A DNA stretch of 5,816 bases from Phosphoribacter sp035448065 (GCA_035448065.1 DAOTIG010000181.1:1-5816); one strand, 5' to 3'. Shown: positions 1 to 5,050, counted from the stretch's first letter. Notes: a model not told the origin generated them from the letters alone. Numbers and translations: made by a program.

Positions 1-270
1 GCGCTGTCCGGCGACGGCGGCGAAGGTCGCGGCGAGCATGACCACCGGCATCGTGAGCGCCATGACGAAGGGCGCTGCCGACTCGGAGGCCGCGCCGCCG
101 CGGGCGGCGACGACCATCATCCCGACCCCGAAGCCGACGCCGGCGAGCAGGCCCGCCGCGACAACTGGGGAGACCGCGCGAGTGGCCGTGCCGTCGCTGG
201 TGCAGGTGGTGCTGGCGGTGGTGGAGGCGGCGCTGATAGCGGCGGTGCTGGGGGTGGTAGAGGGGGTCAT
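1..270 (-). CDS. Small membrane protein, N-terminal part (family not recognised)
   Basis: This leftward reading frame opens at ATG (270-268) and stays open for 90 codons to the window edge, so the C-terminus is missing. The start is well supported: AAGGAG (complement of 277-282) lies six bases upstream, and a plausible promoter lies further up. Residues 2-31 are a low-complexity Thr/Ser/Ala run with one Cys at 23. They are followed by a hydrophobic segment at about 33-56, rich in Gly, Ala and Val, and a second at about 67-87, rich in Ala, Met and Val. A short loop with Arg57 and Glu63 separates them. This looks like two membrane helices behind a flexible, probably cytoplasmic or surface-exposed, Ser/Thr tail. 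I do not recognise a family and assign no function. A rightward frame over the same bases (38-322) is judged a shadow because it lacks a ribosome site. Confidence 0.72.
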   Translation of the reverse strand, partial: MTPSTTPSTAAISAASTTASTTCTSDGTATRAVSPVVAAGLLAGVGFGVGMMVVAARGGAASESAAPFVMALTMPVVMLAATFAAVAGQR

Positions 271-290
271 CGTGAGCTCCTTCGGTGAGG

Positions 291-312
291 GGTCGAGGGG
301 GAGATCTCGACC
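291..312 (-). promoter_or_regulatory. Leader hairpin in the 5' UTR of the membrane-protein gene
   Basis: GGTCGAG (291-297) and CTCGACC (306-312) form a perfect 7-bp inverted repeat around an 8-base loop. The loop side includes the 8-bp palindrome GAGATCTC (301-308). On the predicted leftward transcript the stem starts a few bases from the expected 5' end and ends about eight bases before the AAGGAG. It could stabilise the mRNA 5' end or be a regulator's operator. No U-tract follows, so it is not a classical terminator. Confidence 0.4.
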
Positions 313-321
313 GCTGCTCTG

Positions 322-351
322 ACTTTAGACAACTACTTTCCAATTCGTCAA
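322..351 (-). promoter_or_regulatory. Putative promoter of the leftward membrane-protein gene
   Basis: On the minus strand, TTGACG (complement of 346-351) and TAAAGT (complement of 322-327) are separated by 18 bases. They match the -35 box in five of six positions and the -10 box in four of six. Transcription would begin near 315, giving a leader of about 45 bases before the ATG at 270. This is the only clearly AT-richer patch in the first kilobase, which strengthens the call. The assignment is by motif only. Confidence 0.55.
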
Positions 352-360
352 GTAATTTCC
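332..360. promoter_or_regulatory. Possible operator: imperfect direct repeats and a dyad over the promoter
   Basis: ACTACTTTCC (332-341) and AGTAATTTCC (351-360) agree at eight of ten positions and are offset by 19 bases, about two helical turns. A 5-bp dyad, TACTT (334-338) with AAGTA (350-354), lies in the same place. Both overlap or abut the -35 box of the leftward promoter, where a repressor could act. No regulator gene is visible beside it, and the pattern is too short to name a regulator family. Confidence 0.25.
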
Positions 361-394
361 TCGGGGCATCGTCTTGGTTGGCAGCAAAGGCTCA

Positions 395-433
395 CGGCGT
401 CGGCTCCGGTGCCCAAGGGCATGGCTGACGCCG
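395..433 (+). other. Compound hairpin, candidate structured RNA or leader element
   Basis: CGGCGTC (395-401) pairs perfectly with GACGCCG (427-433). The helix continues inward with G402-T426, G403-C425, C404-G424 and T405-G423. A second inner stem, TGCCC (410-414) with GGGCA (417-421), caps it. The two non-Watson-Crick positions are G-U pairs if the rightward strand is transcribed, but A-C mismatches on the other strand, so a rightward RNA is favoured. It would lie upstream of UPF0145-bioF-bioD. Transcription itself is inferred. Confidence 0.4.
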
Positions 434-441
434 ATACGCGG

Positions 442-511
442 TGGTGGGCCCCTCCACCAGTTCGCGCTGGTGGGCCCCTCCACCAGTTCGCGCTGGTGGG
501 CCCCTCCACCA
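442..511. repeat. 26-bp tandem repeat, 2.7 copies, each a hairpin
   Basis: Units begin at 442, 468 and 494. The first two are identical over 26 bp, and the third stops after 18 bp. Each unit is TGGTGGGCCCCTCCACCA, a 6-bp stem TGGTGG/CCACCA around GCCCCT, followed by the linker GTTCGCGC. In the rightward RNA a further G-U pair shortens the loop to CCCC. GCGGTGGTGG (438-447) and CCACCACCGC (506-515) form a perfect 10-bp inverted repeat that closes the whole array, so alternative folds are possible. The arrangement resembles REP-type palindromic elements. The copy number may vary between strains by slippage (inference). Confidence 0.85.
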
Positions 512-575
512 CCGCATACCGCCGCCCACCCCCACCACTGCCGGGCGCGTCCGCCCTGCGTGCTTGACTGCAGGC

Positions 576-944
576 ATGACCTCTCCGAGCTGGCAGAGCG
601 CCGGGTGGCCGATCCCGGTGACGACCGCCTTCGAGTTCCCCGAGTTCGTTGTGACCACGAGCATCGGCACCGTGTCCGGCGTCTACGCGACGAGCCTGGG
701 CATCGCCCGTGGGATCAGCGCCTCCTTCTCCTCCCTCGCCCGTGGCGAGGTGACCGAGATGACGAACCTGCTGGCCGAGGCGCGGCATACCGCCCTGTTG
801 CGCTGTGTCGGCGAGGCGCAGCGGCACGGAGGCAATGCGCTGCTCGGGGTGCGCTTCGACTCCAACGAGGTGAGCCAGGGCGGGATCATCGAGATCCATT
901 GCTACGGCACCGCCGTCGTCGTCGCGGCCCGCCCGCAGGGGTGA
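576..944 (+). CDS. UPF0145 / YbjQ-like family protein (DUF74)
   Basis: The 122-residue product matches the YbjQ/UPF0145 pattern. It has VVTTS at 25-29 followed by a Gly-rich stretch (GTVSG, then LGIARG), and a central helix with ARHTALLR where the family has a conserved Ala/Glu-rich helix. HGGNALLGVRFD (84-95) corresponds to the family's ALGANAVVGVD-type segment, and the end is EIHCYGTAVVV. YbjQ-type proteins are small and oligomeric and are often labelled heavy-metal-binding, but their role is not established. The two Cys (77, 109) do not form a clear metal site. The ATG at 576 fits the family length. The frame could open at 441, but that extension would be translated tandem repeat. No good Shine-Dalgarno site precedes it, so initiation may be leaderless. 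bioF follows after 25 bp, suggesting co-transcription. Confidence 0.85.
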   Translation: MTSPSWQSAGWPIPVTTAFEFPEFVVTTSIGTVSGVYATSLGIARGISASFSSLARGEVTEMTNLLAEARHTALLRCVGEAQRHGGNALLGVRFDSNEVSQGGIIEIHCYGTAVVVAARPQG

Positions 945-954
945 GCGCGCGGGT

Positions 955-972
955 GAGAGGATCGGGCGCGTG
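955..972 (+). promoter_or_regulatory. Ribosome binding site and GTG start of bioF
   Basis: GAGAGG (955-960) lies nine bases before GTG (970-972). This fixes the start between the upstream stop at 942-944 and the first conserved residues of BioF, and no other start in this frame has a comparable site. Confidence 0.65.
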
Positions 973-2103
973 ACCGACCTCCACGACTGGCTCGCAGCTG
1001 CCGCGCGCCGCCGGGCCGAGCTCGGGCTGGTCCGGTCCACCCCCGTCACCGGTGCCGCCGGCGAGCCCGCGCTGCTCGACCTCGCCGGCAACGACTACCT
1101 CGGGCTGCGCACCGACTCCCGCGTCGTCGCGGGGGCCGTCGCGGCGGCGACCGCCTACGGCGGCGGCGCAGGCGCCTCCCGCCTGGTCACCGGCACATTG
1201 CCGATCCACGCCGAGCTCGAGGCCTCGCTCGCCGCCCTCGTGGGCGCACCGAGCGCACTCGTCCTCTCGACCGGGTATGCCGCCAATCTCGCGGCCGTCA
1301 CCGCGCTCACCGACGCCGACACGCTCGTCGTCTCCGACGCCCACGTGCACGCCTCCCTCGTCGATGCCTGCCGCCTGTCCCGCGCGACCGTCGCCGTGGC
1401 CCGGCACAACGACGTCGCGCACGTGCGCGAGCTGCTCTCCGCGCGCACCCAGCCGCGGGCGATGGTCATCGTGGAGTCGGTCTACTCGGTGCTCGGCGAC
1501 GCCGCGCCGCTCGCCGATCTAGCGTCGGTATGCCGCGCCGCCGGCGCCGTCCTGCTCGTTGACGAGGCGCACGGGCTGGGGGTCGTGGGCGACCGGGGCG
1601 AGGGTCTGCTCGGCGGGCTCGGGCTGCTCGACGAGGGCAGCGGGCTGGACGTCGTCGTCACCCTGACCCTGTCGAAGTCCCTTGCCTCGCAAGGCGGTGC
1701 GGTGCTCGGCCACCCTGCGGTGCGCGAGCACCTCGTCAACACGGCCCGCCCCTTCATCTACGACACCGGGCTGGCGCCGGCCGCGTGTGGGGCCGCGCTC
1801 GCGGCGATCGACGTGCTCGCGGCCGAGCCCCAGCTGCCCAAGCGGGTGCGGACCAACGCAGCCGTGCTCGCCGAGGCCTGTGGCGTCGATCCGGTTGCCG
1901 GCGCGGTGCTCTCGGTGCCGATGCCCGGGCCGGACGAGGCGCTCGCGGCGGTCGCGCGGGCCCGCGAGGGTGGCGTGCGGATCGGCTGCTTCCGCCCGCC
2001 GTCGACGCCCGACGGCATCTCCCGGCTGCGACTGACCGCGCACGCCGACCACGACGACGTCACCGCTGCGGCAGGAGTCCTGCGCGAGGTCACCCGTGGC
2101 TGA
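970..2103 (+). CDS. bioF: 8-amino-7-oxononanoate synthase (BioF)
   Basis: The 377-residue product is a PLP-dependent alpha-oxoamine synthase (EC 2.3.1.47). It condenses a pimeloyl thioester with L-alanine, releasing CO2, in the first step of biotin ring assembly in the cytoplasm. Visible landmarks are NDYLGL (41-46), GAGASRLVTG (66-75), TGYAAN (101-106) and HASL with the PLP-stacking His127. ESVYS is at 169-173, and VDEAHG at 197-202 carries Asp198 and His201. T-L-S-K has Thr233 and the Schiff-base Lys236, the same number as the E. coli lysine. All catalytic positions are present, and the length is close to E. coli's 384. The alternative, glycine C-acetyltransferase (Kbl), is less likely because bioD overlaps directly. 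Every GTA or TAT triplet on the coding strand falls in a GGTATGCCGC motif (1274, 1527). Confidence 0.95.
   Translation: MTDLHDWLAAAARRRAELGLVRSTPVTGAAGEPALLDLAGNDYLGLRTDSRVVAGAVAAATAYGGGAGASRLVTGTLPIHAELEASLAALVGAPSALVLSTGYAANLAAVTALTDADTLVVSDAHVHASLVDACRLSRATVAVARHNDVAHVRELLSARTQPRAMVIVESVYSVLGDAAPLADLASVCRAAGAVLLVDEAHGLGVVGDRGEGLLGGLGLLDEGSGLDVVVTLTLSKSLASQGGAVLGHPAVREHLVNTARPFIYDTGLAPAACGAALAAIDVLAAEPQLPKRVRTNAAVLAEACGVDPVAGAVLSVPMPGPDEALAAVARAREGGVRIGCFRPPSTPDGISRLRLTAHADHDDVTAAAGVLREVTRG
2071..2099 (+). promoter_or_regulatory. Translational coupling zone of bioF and bioD, with a small dyad
   Basis: GAGG (2086-2089) is six bases before the bioD GTG at 2096, inside the end of bioF. Just upstream, GCAGGAGTCCTGC (2071-2083) is a perfect 6-bp dyad with one central base, and it contains an AGGAG. 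The 8-bp overlap of bioD with the bioF stop at 2101-2103 suggests coupled translation. The dyad could be chance in coding DNA. Confidence 0.4.
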
Positions 2104-2851
2104 GCCCGCCGAGGCGACCGAGCCCGTGGAGTCCCGCGCGCTCTCCCTGCCCTCGATCGTCCTCGTCACCGGCACGACCACCGGCGTCGGCAAGACGGTG
2201 GCGACCGCCGCGCTCGCCGGCATGCTGCTCGCTCGTGGGTCGCGGGTCGCGGTCTACAAGCCCGCGCAGACCGGAGTCGGCCCGGACGAGCCGGGCGATG
2301 TCGACGAGGTATGCCGCCTGCTCGCCTCCCCTGTGAATCTGACTGTGCGCGAAGGGATTCGCTTGCGGGACCCGCTCGCACCCTCGGCGGCGGCCCGCCG
2401 CGAGAGCGTCCCGATCCCGAGCATCGCCGACCACGCCCGCACGGTCGTCGAGCTCGCCGGCGACCATCACATCGTCCTCGTCGAGGGTGCCGGCGGGCTG
2501 CTCGTCGAGCTCGATGCTCGCGGGGGCACCCTCGCCGACCTCGGGAGAGTCCTTCGCTATCAAGGTCGCTCGTGCGGTGCCGTGCTCGTCGCCGCCGCGG
2601 GCCTCGGCACGCTCAACCACACAGCTCTCACCGCCGAGGCCCTGCGGACCCGCGAGCTGCCCCTGCTCGGGGTTGTCGTCGGCGCATGGCCGGTCGCCCC
2701 GGCCGAGCCCGACCTGGCGATGACCGAGAACCTGCTCGATCTCCCCCGGATCGCCGGCGCCCCCCTGCTCGGCATCCTGCCCGACGGCAGTGGCGCCCTC
2801 GACCCGCCCACCTTCGCCCGCGGCATACCGGAGTGGCTGTCCGTGCGCTGA
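2096..2851 (+). CDS. bioD: Dethiobiotin synthetase (BioD)
   Basis: The 251-residue product is an ATP-dependent synthetase (EC 6.3.3.3) that closes the ureido ring of 7,8-diaminononanoate with CO2, the penultimate step of biotin synthesis. The P-loop GTTTGVGKT is at 26-34 and the substrate-binding YKPAQTG at 54-60 with Lys55. Asp68/Asp70 probably help bind metal, and PLAPSAAA is at 93-100. VEGAGGLLVEL at 129-139 carries the metal ligand Glu130. GTLNHT (171-176) and GAWP (196-199) are typical of actinobacterial BioD. About 20 residues precede the first strand, so the protein could instead start at the GTG at 2126. I prefer 2096 because GAGG is six bases upstream and it overlaps bioF. Codons around 2335-2370 and 2548-2580 are less GC-rich than their surroundings. 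The gene converges on a leftward gene 13 bp away. Confidence 0.94.
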   Translation: MAEPAEATEPVESRALSLPSIVLVTGTTTGVGKTVATAALAGMLLARGSRVAVYKPAQTGVGPDEPGDVDEVCRLLASPVNLTVREGIRLRDPLAPSAAARRESVPIPSIADHARTVVELAGDHHIVLVEGAGGLLVELDARGGTLADLGRVLRYQGRSCGAVLVAAAGLGTLNHTALTAEALRTRELPLLGVVVGAWPVAPAEPDLAMTENLLDLPRIAGAPLLGILPDGSGALDPPTFARGIPEWLSVR

Positions 2852-2853
2852 AC

Positions 2854-2871
2854 CGGCTTGGTGCTCAGCCG
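2854..2871. terminator. Weak hairpin in the convergent gap after bioD
   Basis: CGGCT (2854-2858) and AGCCG (2867-2871) form a 5-bp stem with an 8-base loop. It spans the 13-base gap and the last codons of the leftward gene. There is no U-tract on either side. It sits where a bidirectional terminator would be needed, but it is short and may be chance. Confidence 0.2.
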
Positions 2872-3200
2872 ATCTCATTGGGCTCGGTGTGGCGAACGCC
2901 CACGGCGGCGGCGATCGCGACGACGGCGACGGCAAGCGCCCACCACGCCGCCCCGACGGCGAGCAGCCCGGCGACGGCGGCGGCATACACAGCGATCTGC
3001 ACGATCGTGCGCGTGCGCGGCGAGACCTCGGCGCGGGGCGAGGCGTACCGCCCCCAGACCGTCAGCACGACGAGCACGGCGGCAACCGCGGCGAAGGTGC
3101 CTGACGACCCGCCGCCGGCCAATCGGTAGGCAGCGAGCCCCACCCCCGCCCAGGCGAGCAGCTCAGCGAGGAAGGTCAGCAGCAACACCACGGTGCGCAC
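2865..3200 (-). CDS. DUF2568 / YrdB-family four-helix membrane protein
   Basis: The 111-residue product has four hydrophobic segments at about 4-27, 34-50, 67-83 and 86-103. The first begins with a FLAELLAW-type helix. The second ends in VWGRYASPRAEV, matching the W-G-x-x-x-x-P-x-A signature I associate with DUF2568 (YrdB family). The tail is short and polar. The function of the family is unknown. I do not infer one here beyond an integral membrane location. The GTG at 3200 has no clear Shine-Dalgarno site. Instead TAGGCT (complement of 3207-3212) lies six bases upstream, which suits a leaderless transcript. It follows the VOC gene by 37 bp on the same strand, so read-through from the AraC-VOC pair is possible. 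Tyr72 uses the rarer TAT within a copy of the repeated motif. Confidence 0.78.
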   Translation of the reverse strand: MRTVVLLLTFLAELLAWAGVGLAAYRLAGGGSSGTFAAVAAVLVVLTVWGRYASPRAEVSPRTRTIVQIAVYAAAVAGLLAVGAAWWALAVAVVAIAAAVGVRHTEPNEIG

Positions 3201-3206
3201 GCTGCC

Positions 3207-3212
3207 AGCCTA
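3207..3212 (-). promoter_or_regulatory. Possible -10 box for a leaderless DUF2568 mRNA
   Basis: TAGGCT on the minus strand fits the TAnnnT pattern and ends six bases before the GTG start. A transcript would therefore begin at or next to the start codon, which is common in actinobacteria. No convincing -35 hexamer was found 16-18 bases upstream. Confidence 0.3.
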
Positions 3213-3237
3213 GCCAGGGGGCCGTCGCCAGGTGCGG

Positions 3238-3633
3238 TCATTCGCCGGGGTAGGAGCCGATCGAGTACTGGTTGCCCTCGGCGTCCTGAACTGCCGCCCC
3301 GCGCCCGCCGTAGTCCTCGTCGCGCGGAGGCTGGGTCGATCGGCCACCGGCGCTCAGCGCGCGGGCGTGCACGACGTCGACCTCCGCGTCGGAGTCCACG
3401 ACGAGGTAGCAGGACCCGACCCCGACCCGGCGCTCCCAGCCGTCGCCGGCCCGCTGTCCCGACCCGCACATCACCCCGCCGTTGTCCCGCCAGCGCAGCT
3501 GGGCGTGCTCGACGACGCCCGGGTCGGTCTCGGACCGCACGACGAGGACTTCGGTGAAGCCCAGCGTCCGGAGGAAGGCCAGGCCGGCGTCGGCGTCGCG
3601 GAAGGACAGGGCGTGGAACAGCTGTGGTCTCAT
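3238..3633 (-). CDS. VOC-superfamily (glyoxalase/bleomycin-resistance fold) protein
   Basis: The 131-residue product has the layout of a single-chain VOC protein with two beta-alpha-beta-beta-beta modules. A first module with FRDADAGLAFLRTLGFTEV (11-29) is the usual helix plus G-F-strand. A second has DAEVDVVHARALSAGG. The family ending is DEDYGGRGAAVQDAEGNQYSIGSY at 105-128, matching the Y-G-x-R-x-x-x-V-x-D-x-E-G-N-x-x-x-x-G-x-Y signature. VOC proteins include metal-dependent lyases, dioxygenases and drug-binding proteins, so substrate and reaction cannot be read from sequence. It starts at ATG 3633, four bases after the stop of the AraC-type regulator. GCAGG lies eight bases upstream, within the end of the regulator gene, so the pair is very likely co-transcribed and translated together. 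The regulator may sense the same compound this protein binds. Confidence 0.86.
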   Translation of the reverse strand: MRPQLFHALSFRDADAGLAFLRTLGFTEVLVVRSETDPGVVEHAQLRWRDNGGVMCGSGQRAGDGWERRVGVGSCYLVVDSDAEVDVVHARALSAGGRSTQPPRDEDYGGRGAAVQDAEGNQYSIGSYPGE

Positions 3634-3637
3634 GCGA

Positions 3638-4456
3638 TCAGCCTGCTGCCGCAGCCGCCGAAATGTCTTGAACGACGGGGAACACCTCGGCCCGCCATTG
3701 CCTCGGGGTCTGGCCGGTGAGCGCGGCGAACTCGCGGGACAGGTGTGCCTGGTCGGCGAAGCCCGCCGACGCCGCGACGTCCGTCCACCGATCACCGCGT
3801 CGGGCCAGCCGGATCGCTGCGCCCAGCCGGTGCACTCGGGCGACCTCGCTCGGCGGCAGCCCGAACTCGCCACGGAAGCGGGTGAGCAGGTGCCGCCGCG
3901 ACCAGCCGAGCGCGGCAGCCAGCTCCCCGGTCCGCAACCGGCCTGACGAGGTGGCCAGCAGCTCCCAGCCGCGGGCCAGGTCGACGGCCAGCTCGGCCGG
4001 GGCGGCGACCGCGGCAGCGACGAGATGGCGCTCGAGCCGGGCCAGGCGCCGGTCCCAGGTGGGCTCCGCCGCGATCTCGTCGTGGAGCGCCGTGGTGACC
4101 CCGAGCGGCAGATCGGCGAGGTCGACGAAGGCGTGGGCGAGCTCGCCCATGGGCACACCGAGCAGGGTCCGACAGCCGAGTGGGGTGAGTGAGATCTGGA
4201 TGCCGTGCTGCCCGCCGTGCGTGCGGATCAGCGCCGGTCGAGTGTGCAGTCCCGATGCCAGCAGCCACTGACTGGTGCGCGAGCCGGCGACCTGTGGCCA
4301 TTCGATGTCCAGCGGCGCCTCGAGACTGACGATGACGGTGACCGCCGGGCCGGGGACGGCGTGGTGCACGGCGGCCGGGTCGAGGTCGTAGGAGTATCCG
4401 ACCAGGCTGTCGACGAGGCCCACGAGTGCCGGGTGGATCGGCCGCTGCCACTCCAT
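3638..4456 (-). CDS. AraC/XylS-family transcriptional regulator
   Basis: From ATG 4456 the product is 272 residues. The C-terminal third (about 177-256) is a double helix-turn-helix of AraC type. It runs from GELAAALGWSRRHLLTRFRG through EVARVHRLGAAIRLAR to DVAASAGFADQAHLSREF and ends in the family's TGQTPRQWR. The N-terminal domain opens with HPALVGLVDSLVGYSYD and contains GGQHGIQISLTPLG. It resembles the sensor domain (DUF6597-like) of actinobacterial regulators rather than a cupin with an obvious sugar site. The frame is open to 4537, but ATG 4456 is preferred because TACCCT lies six bases before it and homology-like sequence begins just after. The gene sits directly ahead of the VOC gene and diverges from the phosphatase gene, whose control it might also affect. 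Confidence 0.9.
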   Translation of the reverse strand: MEWQRPIHPALVGLVDSLVGYSYDLDPAAVHHAVPGPAVTVIVSLEAPLDIEWPQVAGSRTSQWLLASGLHTRPALIRTHGGQHGIQISLTPLGCRTLLGVPMGELAHAFVDLADLPLGVTTALHDEIAAEPTWDRRLARLERHLVAAAVAAPAELAVDLARGWELLATSSGRLRTGELAAALGWSRRHLLTRFRGEFGLPPSEVARVHRLGAAIRLARRGDRWTDVAASAGFADQAHLSREFAALTGQTPRQWRAEVFPVVQDISAAAAAG

Positions 4457-4462
4457 CGACCC

Positions 4463-4468
4463 AGGGTA
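4463..4468 (-). promoter_or_regulatory. Possible -10 box for a leaderless AraC-regulator mRNA
   Basis: TACCCT on the minus strand fits TAnnnT and ends six bases before ATG 4456, with no Shine-Dalgarno site in between. This is the same geometry as upstream of the DUF2568 gene. No good -35 box is seen. A short dyad, GGAC (4477-4480) and GTCC (4482-4485), lies just upstream and could be a regulator half-site pair. Confidence 0.35.
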
Positions 4469-4515
4469 GGCGGGCGGGACGGTCCGCGCGCCTCGAGTCC
4501 GGTTGAATGGCTGGT

Positions 4516-5022
4516 ATGCCGCCCACCCCGCCGCCACCGCTGGACCCCCGGCCGCGTCGCATCTCGATGATCTGCACCGGCAACATCTGCCGGTCGCCGA
4601 TGGCCGAGATCGTATTGCGCCAGCTGCTCGACGAGGCCGGCATCGTCGACGTCGAGGTGACGTCGGCCGGGATGGGCGGCTGGCATGTCGGCGAGGGCGC
4701 CGATCCGCGGACGGTGCAGGTGCTGCATCGGCACGGCTATGACGGATCCGCCCACATCGCAGCGCAGTTCGCCCCCGGCTACTTCGACGACCACGACCTG
4801 CTGCTCGCCGCGGACCGCGGCCACTACCGCGGGTTGAGAGCGGCCGCCCGCACCCCTGCGGAGGCGGACAAGGTCGCGATGTTGCGCGACTTCGACCCGG
4901 ACGCGGTCGCCGCAGGTGCCCTCGAGGTCGACGACCCGTGGTATGGCGGGACCGCTGACTTCGAGCGCTGCCTCGCCGAGGTGGAGGCGGCCTGCCGGGG
5001 CCTGGTCGAGCGGCTGCGCTGA
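4516..5022 (+). CDS. Low-molecular-weight protein tyrosine phosphatase (PtpA-like)
   Basis: The 168-residue product (171 if started at ATG 4507) hydrolyses phosphotyrosine in proteins through a phosphocysteine intermediate. The P-loop is CTGNICRSP, with nucleophile Cys20 and Arg26 in the C-x5-R motif. The general-acid loop is DPWY with Asp140. TSAGMGGWHVGEGADPR and MLRDFDP are typical of the actinobacterial PtpA branch. These features separate it from thioredoxin-type arsenate reductases, which have a similar fold. A Pro-rich lead (residues 2-17) before the first strand is longer than usual. Two ATGs nine bases apart compete: 4507 and 4516. I chose 4516 because the region aligns with the purB start, where the second ATG is clearly favoured, but its ribosome site is poor (GGTTGA). 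purB follows after 57 bases. Targets are unknown; host-signalling roles known for pathogens should not be assumed. Confidence 0.92.
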   Translation: MPPTPPPPLDPRPRRISMICTGNICRSPMAEIVLRQLLDEAGIVDVEVTSAGMGGWHVGEGADPRTVQVLHRHGYDGSAHIAAQFAPGYFDDHDLLLAADRGHYRGLRAAARTPAEADKVAMLRDFDPDAVAAGALEVDDPWYGGTADFERCLAEVEAACRGLVERLR

Positions 5023-5036
5023 CCGCTTCACGTGGC

Positions 5037-5050
5037 GCCCGGGACCGGGC
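5037..5050 (+). terminator. GC-rich hairpin between the phosphatase and purB
   Basis: GCCCG (5037-5041) and CGGGC (5046-5050) form a 5-bp stem around GGAC, or a 6-bp arm pair with a 2-base gap. It is fifteen bases past the phosphatase stop. No U-tract follows, so if it terminates at all it would be a weak, Rho-assisted or partial terminator. Confidence 0.25.

Larger units (their letters stand above)
271..575. other. Divergent intergenic region, 305 bases, rich in secondary structure
   Basis: The region lies between the leftward membrane-protein gene and the rightward UPF0145 gene. Positions 271-360 hold the leader, promoter and possible operator of the leftward gene. Positions 395-515 hold a compound hairpin followed by the 26-bp repeat array. 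Positions 516-575 are C-rich and carry no convincing promoter or ribosome site for the gene at 576. Open frames crossing it on both strands are interrupted or run through the repeats in changing frames, and I regard them as non-coding. No biotin-type (BirA or BioQ) operator was recognised here. Confidence 0.7.

Noticed and set aside
38..322. Rightward 94-codon frame at the left end
   Set aside because: It has no ribosome site. The leftward frame over the same bases has an AAGGAG, a promoter and two plausible membrane helices.
442..511. The 26-bp repeats as a CRISPR array
   Set aside because: There are no unique spacers, since the 8-base linkers are identical where present. Only 2.7 copies exist and no cas gene is near.
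441..575. N-terminal extension of the UPF0145 protein to a start at 441
   Set aside because: It would translate the 26-bp repeats in all three phases, giving low-complexity sequence absent from the family. ATG 576 gives a normal family length.
945..969. BirA- or BioQ-type biotin operator ahead of bioF
   Set aside because: Neither this gap nor 271-575 shows the expected long dyad for BirA or the TGAAC/GTTAC-type BioQ pattern.
348..2223. Long leftward frames antisense to UPF0145 and bioF (348-1091, 886-1422, 1519-2223)
   Set aside because: The products are Arg/Gly/Ala-rich, without domains or good start signals. BioF and UPF0145 on the other strand account for the sequence.
4477..4485. Dyad GGACGGTCC between the regulator and phosphatase genes as a firm operator
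   Set aside because: Arms are only four bases, which is easily chance in GC-rich DNA. It is mentioned only as a possible half-site pair.
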